From: Leptotrichiaceae bacterium
GTDB lineage: Bacteria > Fusobacteriota > Fusobacteriia > Fusobacteriales > Leptotrichiaceae
Assembly: GCA_030532815.1 (NCBI GenBank)
Contig: JAUNKI010000037.1
Span: 1-14,236 of the forward strand
Direction of reading: 5' to 3'
Length of the DNA stretch: 14,236 bases
Part shown: in pieces, positions 5,350 to 12,902 of the stretch
Position numbering within the stretch: position 1 is the stretch's first letter
Layout: every line of letters begins with the position of its first letter
Program-made: the position numbers and the translations under genes
The notes under the pieces: generated by a model
What the model was told of the DNA's origin: nothing
Seen by the model: only the letters and a program-made list of their open reading frames with translations
Database searches by the model: none

Positions 5350-6315
5350 ATGAAACTTTCTAAAAATAGATTGTTGAATATGTACGAATTAATGCTGGAT
5401 GCAAGAAATTTTGATTTAAAAGTGAATCAGCTTGTAAAAAGAGGTATGGTGCCGGGGATGACACATCTGTCCGTTGGTGAAGAAGCTGCAAATATAGGAG
5501 CTTTAGCTGCTCTGAATCCTGATGATATTATTACTTCCAATCATAGAGGACATGCTCAGGTAATAGGGAAAGGTATAGATCTGAACGGAATGATGGCTGA
5601 AATAATGGGAAAAGCTACTGGAACATGTAAAGGTAAAGGAGGTTCCATGCATATTGCCGATCTTGAAAACGGAAATCTTGGTGCTAACGGAATTGTCGGC
5701 GGAGGACACGGGATAGCAGTCGGTGCAGCATATACTCAGAAAGTAAAGAATACAGGGAAAATAGTTGTCTGCTTTTTCGGGGACGGAGCTACAAATGAAG
5801 GGAGTTTCCATGAAGCATTGAATTTAGCGTCAGTATGGAAAGTTCCGGTTATTTTTTATTCCATTAATAACGGATACGGGATAAGTACATCAATAAATAA
5901 AGTGATGAATATAAAACATATATATGAAAGGGCTGCGTCTTATGGAATACCCGGTTATTTCATAGAAGACGGAAATGATGTTCTTGCAGTTTATGAAACA
6001 TTTGAAAAAGCTGTAAAGCACGTAAGAGAAGGAAAAGGTCCGGTGTTAGTTGAAAGTATAACTTACAGATGGTTCGGACACTCAAGCTCGGATCCGGGAA
6101 AATACAGAACAAAAGAAGAAGTTGATGAATGGAAGAAAAAAGACCCTAATTTAAAATTTAAAAATTATTTAATTGAAAATAAAATAGCTACTGAAGAAGA
6201 ACTGGAAAAAATGGACGAAATTTCAAAGAAAAAAATAGAAGAGTCAGTGGAATTTGCAAAAAATAGTCCTGAGCCTACAATAGAATCGGCATATGAAGAT
6301 ATTTTCGCCGATTAA
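5350..6315 (+). CDS. pdhA: Pyruvate dehydrogenase E1 component, alpha subunit
   Basis: A 321-residue thiamine-diphosphate-dependent dehydrogenase alpha subunit. The cofactor-binding motif runs from G-D-G (residues 144-146, GDGATNEGSF) to N-N (173-174, FYSINNGYG), with the usual spacing. Other family signatures are HLSVGEEA, SNHRGHAQVIGKG, KGKGGSMHI and the active-site loop YRWFGHSSSDPGKYR. E1 decarboxylates pyruvate and passes the two-carbon unit to lipoate. ATG 5350 is chosen because CGGAGG precedes it and the family normally begins here; an in-frame TTG at 5302 adds 16 residues without a binding site. Acetoin dehydrogenase AcoA is a close relative and cannot be excluded by sequence alone. 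Confidence 0.88.
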   Translation: MKLSKNRLLNMYELMLDARNFDLKVNQLVKRGMVPGMTHLSVGEEAANIGALAALNPDDIITSNHRGHAQVIGKGIDLNGMMAEIMGKATGTCKGKGGSMHIADLENGNLGANGIVGGGHGIAVGAAYTQKVKNTGKIVVCFFGDGATNEGSFHEALNLASVWKVPVIFYSINNGYGISTSINKVMNIKHIYERAASYGIPGYFIEDGNDVLAVYETFEKAVKHVREGKGPVLVESITYRWFGHSSSDPGKYRTKEEVDEWKKKDPNLKFKNYLIENKIATEEELEKMDEISKKKIEESVEFAKNSPEPTIESAYEDIFAD

Positions 6316-6384
6316 GATTATATTATAAATAAATATTTGAACGGAAAAGTATATTTTAGAAATCACGTGGGAGGAAAACGTAAA

Positions 6385-7383
6385 ATGAGTGATAAAACAA
6401 AATTAATGAATGTAAAGGAAGCAATAATAGCAGCAATGTCCGAAGAAATGAGGAGAGATGAGAATGTATTCTTAATGGGAGAAGATGTAGGAATATTCGG
6501 TGGAGATTTCGGAACATCGGTAGGTATGCTTGAAGAATTCGGTCCCGAAAGAATAAGAGATACACCTATTTCTGAATCGGCAATATCAGGAACTGCCATA
6601 GGGGCGGCAATGACAGGATTAAGACCTATTGTCGATGTGACATTTATGGATTTTATAGTATATATGATGGATAATATAGTAAATCAGGCTGCAAAAACAA
6701 GATATATGTTCGGAGGAAAAGGGCAGGTACCTGTAACTTTTAGATGTGCAGCAGGTTCCGGAGTAGGTTCGGCAGCACAGCATTCTCAGTCGCTGGAATC
6801 ATGGTTCTGTCATATACCGGGGGTAAAGGTAGTTGCACCGGGAACACCGGCAGATGTAAAAGGGTTGCTGAAAGCTTCAATAAGAGATAACAATCCTGTA
6901 ATATTTCTGGAGTATAAAGCCCAGTATAACATGAAAGGGGAAGTACCTCTTGATCCTGATTTCATTATTCCTTTAGGAAAAGGAGAAATAAAAAAAGAAG
7001 GAAGCGACATAACGATAGTTACATACGGAAGAATGCTGGAAAGAGTTATGAAAGCTGCCGAAGAAGTGAAAAAAGACGGAATAAGCGTAGAAGTGGTGGA
7101 CCCGAGAACGCTCATACCTTTAGATAAAGAATTAATACTAAATTCTGTGAAAAAAACAGGAAGAGTTATTTTAGTGAACGATGCACACAAGACAAACGGA
7201 TTTATCGGAGAAATATCAGCAATGATTTCAGAAAGTGATACATTTGACTTTCTTGACAGCCCGATTGTAAGACTGGCTGCAGAAGATGTGCCTGTTCCGT
7301 ATAATCACGCACTTGAAACGGCTTTACTGCCAAATGTGGAAAAAATAAAGAACGCAATTTACAAAGTAATGAATAAACAATAG
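6385..7383 (+). CDS. pdhB: Pyruvate dehydrogenase E1 component, beta subunit
   Basis: A 332-residue transketolase-like beta subunit that pairs with E1alpha to form the decarboxylase. Recognisable segments are FLMGEDVGIFGG (with the conserved Glu that activates thiamine), RIRDTPISESAISG, RPIVDVTFMDF, QHSQSLESWFCHIPGVKVVAPGTPAD and a C-terminal half with VVDPRTLIPLD. ATG 6385 has GGGAGG at 6369-6374; an in-frame TTG at 6337 adds 16 residues without a site. The gap after pdhA is 69 bp with no terminator. As for pdhA, AcoB is the alternative name. Confidence 0.88.
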   Translation: MSDKTKLMNVKEAIIAAMSEEMRRDENVFLMGEDVGIFGGDFGTSVGMLEEFGPERIRDTPISESAISGTAIGAAMTGLRPIVDVTFMDFIVYMMDNIVNQAAKTRYMFGGKGQVPVTFRCAAGSGVGSAAQHSQSLESWFCHIPGVKVVAPGTPADVKGLLKASIRDNNPVIFLEYKAQYNMKGEVPLDPDFIIPLGKGEIKKEGSDITIVTYGRMLERVMKAAEEVKKDGISVEVVDPRTLIPLDKELILNSVKKTGRVILVNDAHKTNGFIGEISAMISESDTFDFLDSPIVRLAAEDVPVPYNHALETALLPNVEKIKNAIYKVMNKQ

Positions 7384-7397
7384 TAGAAGGTGGAAAT

Positions 7398-8432
7398 ATG
7401 GAAAATGATAAATTAAGAGCCACACCTGCTGCAAGGGAACTTGCAAGAAGATTTGGAATAGATCTTTTCAAAGTACAGGGAAGCGGTGCAAAAGGTAGAA
7501 TTCATAAAGAGGACGTTGAAACTTTCAATTACGAAAAAAGAGTTCAGATATCCCCTCTGGCAGCTAAAATAGCTGAAGAGTATAAAATAGATTTAAACAG
7601 TGTAATCGGAACCGGTCATAACGGAAAAATAATGAGGGATGATATACTGAAATTAATAGCAAAACCGAAGGAAACAGAAGAACTGATAAGGCATGAAATA
7701 CCGAAAACCGTAGAAGAGAAACAAGTCAGTGAAAATGATATAGAAATGATACCTATGTCACCTATGAGAAAAGTAATTTCAAAAAGAATGTCTGAAAGTT
7801 ACTTCACTGCTCCTACATTTACATTGAACTATGAAATAGATATGTCTGAGATAAAATCCTTGAGAGAGAAAATTTTAGGGATAATATTGGAAAAAACAGG
7901 AAAAAAAGTTACAATTACCGATATAATTTCATATGCGGTAATAAAAACACTGATGAAGTATAAATATATAAATTCAAGTCTTTCAGAAGACGGAAATCAG
8001 ATTATTTTCCACAATTATGTAAATCTTGCAATAGCAGTAGGAATGGATGACGGGCTTTTAGTTCCTGTAATAAAAGATGCTGATAAAATGACTTTAAGTG
8101 AATTGGTCGTGAAGTCAAAAGAAATAGTATCCAAAGCACTGGAAATGAAACTGTCTCCTGCTGAGCAGACAGGAAGTACATTTACTATAAGTAATCTCGG
8201 AATGTACGGTGTACAGAATTTCAATCCTATTATAAATCAGCCTAATTCGGCAATATTGGGAGTGTCGGCTACAATAGACAAGCCTGTTGCTGTAAACGGG
8301 GAAATCGTTATAAGACCGATTATGACACTTAGTCTGACAATAGACCACAGAGTGGTGGACGGTCTTGCAGGAGCGAAATTTATGCAGGATTTGAAACAGT
8401 TATTGGAAAATCCTATATCAATGTTAGTATAA
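7398..8432 (+). CDS. pdhC: Dihydrolipoamide acyltransferase (E2) lacking a lipoyl domain
   Basis: A 344-residue E2. It has no lipoyl domain: the protein begins directly with a peripheral subunit-binding domain (residues ~7-41, RATPAARELARRFGID and GSGAKGRIHKEDV). A second one follows at ~50-85 (ISPLAAKIAEEYKIDL and GTGHNGKIMRDDIL). After a charged linker, the catalytic acyltransferase domain fills ~115-344, with the active-site D-H-R-V-V-D-G (His ~317) and the F-T-I-S-N-L-G motif. E2 moves the acetyl group to CoA and forms the core of the complex. AAGGTGG precedes ATG 7398, only 14 nt after pdhB, so a lost 5' lipoyl domain is not hidden in the gap. The substrate arm must come from another subunit, evidently the E3. 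Confidence 0.88.
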   Translation: MENDKLRATPAARELARRFGIDLFKVQGSGAKGRIHKEDVETFNYEKRVQISPLAAKIAEEYKIDLNSVIGTGHNGKIMRDDILKLIAKPKETEELIRHEIPKTVEEKQVSENDIEMIPMSPMRKVISKRMSESYFTAPTFTLNYEIDMSEIKSLREKILGIILEKTGKKVTITDIISYAVIKTLMKYKYINSSLSEDGNQIIFHNYVNLAIAVGMDDGLLVPVIKDADKMTLSELVVKSKEIVSKALEMKLSPAEQTGSTFTISNLGMYGVQNFNPIINQPNSAILGVSATIDKPVAVNGEIVIRPIMTLSLTIDHRVVDGLAGAKFMQDLKQLLENPISMLV

Positions 8433-8452
8433 ACGAAAGGGAAGTGAGTTGA

Positions 8453-10207
8453 ATGGCAACGGAAATTATAATGCCTAAAGCCGGTATAGATATGACTGAA
8501 GGGCAGATAATAAAATGGATTAAAAAAGAAGGGGAAAAAGTTGAAGCGGGAGAAATTCTACTTGAAATTATGACAGATAAGACAAGTATGGAACTGGAAG
8601 CTGAAGAATCAGGATATTTAATCAAAATATTGAAAAATGAAGGAGAAACAGTTCCCGTTACTCAAATCATCGGATATATAGGAGCGGAAGGAGAAGCAGT
8701 TCCTGAAAGTGCAAGTTCGGAGGCGAATGTCTCTTCAACTGAAAAGACGGAATCTGAAATACAGGCTGTACAAAATGAAGAAAAGATAACTGAGACGGAA
8801 AAACCCAAAGTTTCAGTACAGAAAGGTGAAGATGAGTTTGACATTGTAGTAATCGGAGGAGGGCCTGCAGGTTATGTAGCTGCAATAAGAGCCGCACAAC
8901 TTGGAGGGAAAGTTGCAGTTGTTGAAAAAAGCGAGCTTGGAGGAACATGTCTGAACAGGGGATGCATACCGACAAAAACATTTCTGAAAAATGCGGAGAT
9001 AATAGAAGGAATAGAAATTTCCGCAAAAAGAGGAATAATTCTTGAAAATGAAAACTATAGAATAGATATGCCGAGAGTAGTAAATCTGAAAAATGAAATT
9101 GTCAAAACATTGACAAACGGAGTACAGGGACTGCTCAAAAGTAATGAGATAAAAATATTTAGAGGAACAGGAAAAATTAACAAAGATAAAGATGTAGTAG
9201 TAAACGGTGAAAAAGTTTTAAGAGCCGATAAAATAATTCTTGCCGGAGGTTCAAAAGTAGGAACGGTAAATATACCGGGTATAGAAAGTAAAAAGGTACT
9301 TACAAGTGATGATATACTTGATTTAAAAGAAATTCCTAAATCTCTTGCAGTAATCGGAGGAGGAGTTGTAGGAATAGAGCTCGGACAGGTGTATCTTTCA
9401 TTCGGAAGTGAAGTGACGGTAGTTGAAATGATGGACAGAATCGTTCCGGGAGTAGACAGGGAAGCTTCTGAAACCTTAAGAAAAGCGTTAGAGAAAAAGG
9501 GAATGAAAATATTGACATCTTCAAAAATAAATGAGATCGTCGATGAAGGAGACAAACTGGTCATTAAAGTTGAAGGAAAAGAAGATATAGTAGCTGAAAA
9601 AGCACTGCTTTCCATAGGACGGGTTCCTGATCTTGAAGCGGTAGGTGAAATAGAACTTGAAATGGAACGCGGAAAAATTAAAGTTGATAAGTTTATGGAA
9701 ACGAGCGTAAAAGGCATATATGCTCCGGGAGATATAAACGGAATAAAAATGCTGGCTCATGCAGCATTCAGAATGGGAGAAGTTGCAGCTGAAAATGCAA
9801 TGCTCGGAAATCATAGAGAAACAAAGCTTGAAACAACTCCGTCAGCAATTTATACAATTCCTGAAGTGGGAATGGTAGGATTGACTGAAGAACAGGCAAA
9901 AGAAAAATATGATATAAATGTAGGTAAGTTTGCATTTGTAGGAAACGGAAGAGCATTAGCTTCAGGAGATACTACGGGATTTGTTAAAGTTATTGCCGAT
10001 AAAAAGTACGGAGAAATATTGGGTGTACATATTGTAGGTCAATGTGCAGCTGAAATTATAAATGAAGCTTCATCTCTTATGGCAATGGAAATTACCGTAG
10101 ATGAAGTAATAAAAACAATACACGGTCACCCTACATATTCGGAAGCCTTATTTGAAGCATGTGCCGATACTTTAGGAGAAGCTGTACATCTGCCTAAGAA
10201 AAAATAA
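8453..10207 (+). CDS. pdhD: Dihydrolipoamide dehydrogenase (E3) with N-terminal lipoyl domain
   Basis: A 584-residue fusion. Residues 1-80 are a lipoyl domain with the lipoylated lysine in TDKTS (Lys43). Residues ~82-124 are a flexible Ser/Glu/Thr-rich linker, and ~126-584 a complete dihydrolipoamide dehydrogenase. The latter has the FAD-binding GGGPAGYVAAIRAA, the redox pair Cys166/Cys171 in GGTCLNRGCIPTK, the NAD-binding GGGVVGIELGQVYLSFGSEV, the second FAD motif YAPGDI and the catalytic H-P-T (His559) with its Glu partner. E3 reoxidises dihydrolipoate with NAD+. Fused lipoyl domains occur in E3 of some Firmicutes and mycoplasmas, but usually besides one on E2; here it is the only one in the operon. 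The weak site AAAGGGAAG precedes ATG 8453. Confidence 0.92.
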   Translation: MATEIIMPKAGIDMTEGQIIKWIKKEGEKVEAGEILLEIMTDKTSMELEAEESGYLIKILKNEGETVPVTQIIGYIGAEGEAVPESASSEANVSSTEKTESEIQAVQNEEKITETEKPKVSVQKGEDEFDIVVIGGGPAGYVAAIRAAQLGGKVAVVEKSELGGTCLNRGCIPTKTFLKNAEIIEGIEISAKRGIILENENYRIDMPRVVNLKNEIVKTLTNGVQGLLKSNEIKIFRGTGKINKDKDVVVNGEKVLRADKIILAGGSKVGTVNIPGIESKKVLTSDDILDLKEIPKSLAVIGGGVVGIELGQVYLSFGSEVTVVEMMDRIVPGVDREASETLRKALEKKGMKILTSSKINEIVDEGDKLVIKVEGKEDIVAEKALLSIGRVPDLEAVGEIELEMERGKIKVDKFMETSVKGIYAPGDINGIKMLAHAAFRMGEVAAENAMLGNHRETKLETTPSAIYTIPEVGMVGLTEEQAKEKYDINVGKFAFVGNGRALASGDTTGFVKVIADKKYGEILGVHIVGQCAAEIINEASSLMAMEITVDEVIKTIHGHPTYSEALFEACADTLGEAVHLPKKK

Positions 10208-10228
10208 TGTAGAAAGGGTTTGAAAATA

Positions 10229-11218
10229 ATGATATATGTTGTTAATAAGTCGAATAATCCTGCTTATAATATAGCATTGGAAGAATATTGCTTTAAAAAT
10301 TTAAAGAAATATGATCAGATTTTTATACTTTGGATAAATGAGCCTACAATTGTTGTGGGAAAGTATCAGAACACTATAGAGGAAATAAATTCCGAATATA
10401 TAAAAAATAACGGAATTCATGTAGTGAGAAGAATTTCCGGAGGAGGAGCCGTATATCATGATTTGAATAATCTGAATTATACAATTATTTCCAATACTGA
10501 TAAGGGAGAAGAATTTAACTTTAAGGAATTTTCAATACCTGTAATTGAAACGTTAAAGGAATTAGGAGTAAAAGCTGAATTTACCGGCAGAAATGATTTG
10601 GAAATAGACGGGCAGAAATTTTGCGGAAATGCTCAGGCATATATAAAAGGGAGAGTAATGCACCATGGCTGTCTATTATTCAATGTTAATTTGGGGGTAC
10701 TCGGAGAAGCACTGAAAGTTTCAAAGGATAAAATAGAATCCAAAGGTGTAAAATCAGTTAGAAGCAGAGTCACAAACATACTGCCTCATTTGAAGGAAAA
10801 AATTACTGTTGAACAGTTTGCGGATAAACTCATGGAATACATGAAAAAGCATTATCCAGATATTAAAGAATATAAGTTCAGCGAGGAAGAATTGGCAATA
10901 ATTGAAAAAAATTCTACAGAAAAACACAGCAACTGGGACTGGGTTTACGGAGAATCTCCTGAATATAATATAACAAGGGGAAAAAGATTTTCTTACGGAA
11001 AAATTCAGATTTTTGCCAATATTGTAAACTCTAAAATAAAAAATATTAAGTTTTACGGTGATTTCTTCGGAGTTAAAGATTTGACCGAACTTGAGGGAAA
11101 ACTTACAGATACAAAATATACAGCGGAAGATATAAGAAAAAAATTGGAAAATATTGATATAAAAGAATATTTTGCAGGATTTTCTCTTGATGAAATAGTG
11201 GAAGCAATAGTGGATTAA
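10229..11218 (+). CDS. lplA: Lipoate-protein ligase
   Basis: A 329-residue LplA. Signatures are RRISGGGAVYHDLNNLNYTII (residues ~67 onward) and the G-Q-K-F-C-G-N-A-Q loop with the adenylate-contacting Lys130. A C-terminal accessory domain is present, as in E. coli LplA. It activates free lipoate with ATP and attaches it to the lipoyl lysine, here most likely Lys43 of the neighbouring E3. AGAAAGGG (10211-10218) serves ATG 10229; an in-frame TTG at 10220 is too close to that site. It is the last gene of the operon, 21 bp after pdhD. Its presence suggests lipoate scavenging; no lipA or lipB is visible in this window. Confidence 0.92.
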   Translation: MIYVVNKSNNPAYNIALEEYCFKNLKKYDQIFILWINEPTIVVGKYQNTIEEINSEYIKNNGIHVVRRISGGGAVYHDLNNLNYTIISNTDKGEEFNFKEFSIPVIETLKELGVKAEFTGRNDLEIDGQKFCGNAQAYIKGRVMHHGCLLFNVNLGVLGEALKVSKDKIESKGVKSVRSRVTNILPHLKEKITVEQFADKLMEYMKKHYPDIKEYKFSEEELAIIEKNSTEKHSNWDWVYGESPEYNITRGKRFSYGKIQIFANIVNSKIKNIKFYGDFFGVKDLTELEGKLTDTKYTAEDIRKKLENIDIKEYFAGFSLDEIVEAIVD

Positions 11219-11241
11219 TCCTCAGCTTTTCATAAAAACTA

Positions 11242-11283
11242 AAAAATACGACGTTTGTAAATCTAACGCCGTATTTTTGTTTT
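11242..11283 (+). terminator. Terminator of the pdh-lplA operon, probably bidirectional
   Basis: AAAAATACG (11242-11250) plus CGTT pairs with AACG plus CGTATTTTT (11265-11278), with one internal A-C mismatch, A runs on one side and T runs on the other. It lies between the converging lplA and gltS genes and could stop both. Confidence 0.75.
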
Positions 11284-11331
11284 AAAATTCTTCAAAATAA
11301 AATATTCAAAATAAGAAAGTTATAAAACTTT

Positions 11332-12543
11332 TTATTTAAAAAAGCTGATAAAAGTAGTAATAATACTTACATTTACAAAATCAATAAATAATGCCCCTAC
11401 AATAGGAATAACAAAAAATGCTATTTTTGAATATTTATATTTTTCACAAACTGATTTCATATTGGAAATACCGTTAGGAGTGGCTCCGAGACCGAAACCG
11501 CAATGTCCTGAAACTATTACTGCAGCATCATAATCAGATCCCATTACTCTGAAAGTAACAAAATTAAGATAAAGATAAATAAGTACCGTCTGAGCAAACA
11601 GCAGAACTAACATTGGTCCTGCAAGGTCTATCAATTCCCATAATCTTAAAGACATTAATGCCATTGCCAAAAACAGATTTAATGCCACGTCTTCCAGAAT
11701 ACTTATTTCTTTAACAGGAGAGTCAATCAGTTCCGTATTGTCCGAAATATTTCTTATTATCGCGGCAATTATCATAGGTCCTATATACACGGGAAAGTGC
11801 ATTTTAGGCAATAGATGATTTATTAATAATGATAAGTAAGAACCTATACCCATTGCAATTAATATTTGAAAAAAAGCTCTTGAAAATTTTTCTCCGTCAA
11901 GAACAGGTTGAAGCTTTTTTACAAGAGTTTCATCTATACTTTCTTCAAAATTTTCTTTTTTTTCAGGTTTTTTAGCCATTTCAGTCTCAGTAAGTAATTT
12001 ATGTTTTGTTATTAATCGGTTTGCAACAGGTCCTCCCATCATTGAACCTACAAGAAGTCCGTATGTAGCTGAAGCAATAGCTACTGCCTGAGCTCCCTTT
12101 ATCCCCATTTTTTCAATTGAAGGAGCAATTGCGGCTGAAGTTCCGTGACCTCCGGTCATCGGTGTAGATCCGATCATTAGTGCTAATAGAGGATGTAGAC
12201 CTACAAATTTTGAAAGAAGAACAGCAACGATATTCTGAGAAATACATAGTACAGCTGCAATAATTAGAAATATAAAGACTTTTTTTCCACCTTTTTTCAG
12301 AACTTTAATACTTGCATTAAAACCGACACTCGTAAAAAATATTATCATAAAAAATGTTTGTAAAGTAGTATCAAATTGAATAGTTGCAACATTTGACAGT
12401 TTAACTCCGAAAGAAAATAATGAAAAAATCATACCTCCTATAACAGGAGAAGGAATACAGTACTTTTCAAAAAAATAAATTTTACTTCTTAACTTTCTTC
12501 CGATTGTTAAAAGAATAACTGCCAATCCGATAGCTTGTATCAT
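11332..12543 (-). CDS. gltS: Sodium/glutamate symporter
   Basis: A 403-residue (from ATG 12543) multi-pass inner-membrane protein of the GltS family; E. coli GltS is 401 residues. The two inverted halves show their signatures: MTGGHGTSAAIAPSIEKMG in the first and GHCGFGLGATPNGISNM in the second, with hydrophobic segments throughout and a charged central cytoplasmic loop (KKPEKKENFEESIDETLVKK). It imports glutamate with Na+, which suits an amino-acid-using anaerobe. The start is uncertain. The frame continues upstream to a TTG at 12627, but that stretch overlaps the promoter. AAAAAGGG (12575-12582) best fits a non-standard start around 12567-12573 (GTG or ATT), which would add about 8-10 residues and better align with the family N-terminus (IKLDMIQ versus HLDTLAT). 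Confidence 0.88.
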   Translation of the reverse strand: MIQAIGLAVILLTIGRKLRSKIYFFEKYCIPSPVIGGMIFSLFSFGVKLSNVATIQFDTTLQTFFMIIFFTSVGFNASIKVLKKGGKKVFIFLIIAAVLCISQNIVAVLLSKFVGLHPLLALMIGSTPMTGGHGTSAAIAPSIEKMGIKGAQAVAIASATYGLLVGSMMGGPVANRLITKHKLLTETEMAKKPEKKENFEESIDETLVKKLQPVLDGEKFSRAFFQILIAMGIGSYLSLLINHLLPKMHFPVYIGPMIIAAIIRNISDNTELIDSPVKEISILEDVALNLFLAMALMSLRLWELIDLAGPMLVLLFAQTVLIYLYLNFVTFRVMGSDYDAAVIVSGHCGFGLGATPNGISNMKSVCEKYKYSKIAFFVIPIVGALFIDFVNVSIITTFISFFK

Positions 12544-12598
12544 ATCAAGTTTAATAGTAATTATAATTATCACGCCCTTTTTATAAATAGATTTTTTA

Positions 12599-12627
12599 AT
12601 TATACTATATATATTTGAAAAGTTCAA
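12599..12627 (-). promoter_or_regulatory. gltS promoter
   Basis: On the minus strand TTGAAC (12627-12622) and TATAAT (12604-12599) are separated by exactly 17 nt. The predicted start is near 12592, about 10 nt before the AAAAAGGG binding site. This rules out translation from the TTG at 12627. Confidence 0.75.
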
Positions 12628-12902
12628 GAATATTGAAAGTGTATAAGACTGTAAAATAAGCTGTTATGAAGTATAAAGGTAAATATAGTTTAAAGAATAT
12701 AATGAAAAATTTTATCTGTTTATTAAAAAGTTAGAAATTCCCAACTTGAAGATATACAGATTATTTGAAACGACAGATTTTTCAACTATATGAAAAAATT
12801 ATCCGAAAAAGTATTGTCAGTTGGGAAAAAAAAGTATATAATAATGAATATAAAAGGATTTTTATTATTGGAAATAATATTTGAATAGTTGGTTTTATCG
12901 GT
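12628..12902 (+). promoter_or_regulatory. AT-rich CRISPR leader
   Basis: No gene lies in these 275 bp between the divergent gltS promoter and the first repeat. Low GC, a promoter facing the array and the adjacent first perfect repeat identify it as the leader. It contains TTCCCAACT (12738-12746) and its exact reverse complement AGTTGGGAA (12819-12827), and TATTATT-GGA-AATAATA (12863-12879), a 7-bp hairpin 24 bp before the first repeat. These are candidate sites for adaptation or regulatory proteins. Confidence 0.7.
12814..12842 (+). promoter_or_regulatory. CRISPR leader promoter
   Basis: TTGTCA (12814-12819) and TATAAT (12837-12842) are separated by 17 nt, predicting a pre-crRNA start near 12849, about 54 nt before the first repeat. 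It fixes the array orientation as +. The right arm of a 9-bp inverted repeat (12819-12827) begins on the last base of the -35. Confidence 0.7.

Noticed and set aside
6337-6384. Upstream TTG start for pdhB (and likewise 5302 for pdhA, 10220 for lplA)
   Set aside because: In each case a strong purine-rich binding site serves a downstream ATG, and the extra residues do not belong to the family.
7384-7397. Missing lipoyl domain of E2 as a truncation or frameshift
   Set aside because: The gap to pdhB is 14 nt with a good binding site, and no lipoyl-domain sequence is found in any frame there.
12544-12627. N-terminal extension of GltS to TTG 12627
   Set aside because: It overlaps the -35 and -10 of a 17-nt-spaced promoter, so that part cannot be in the mRNA.
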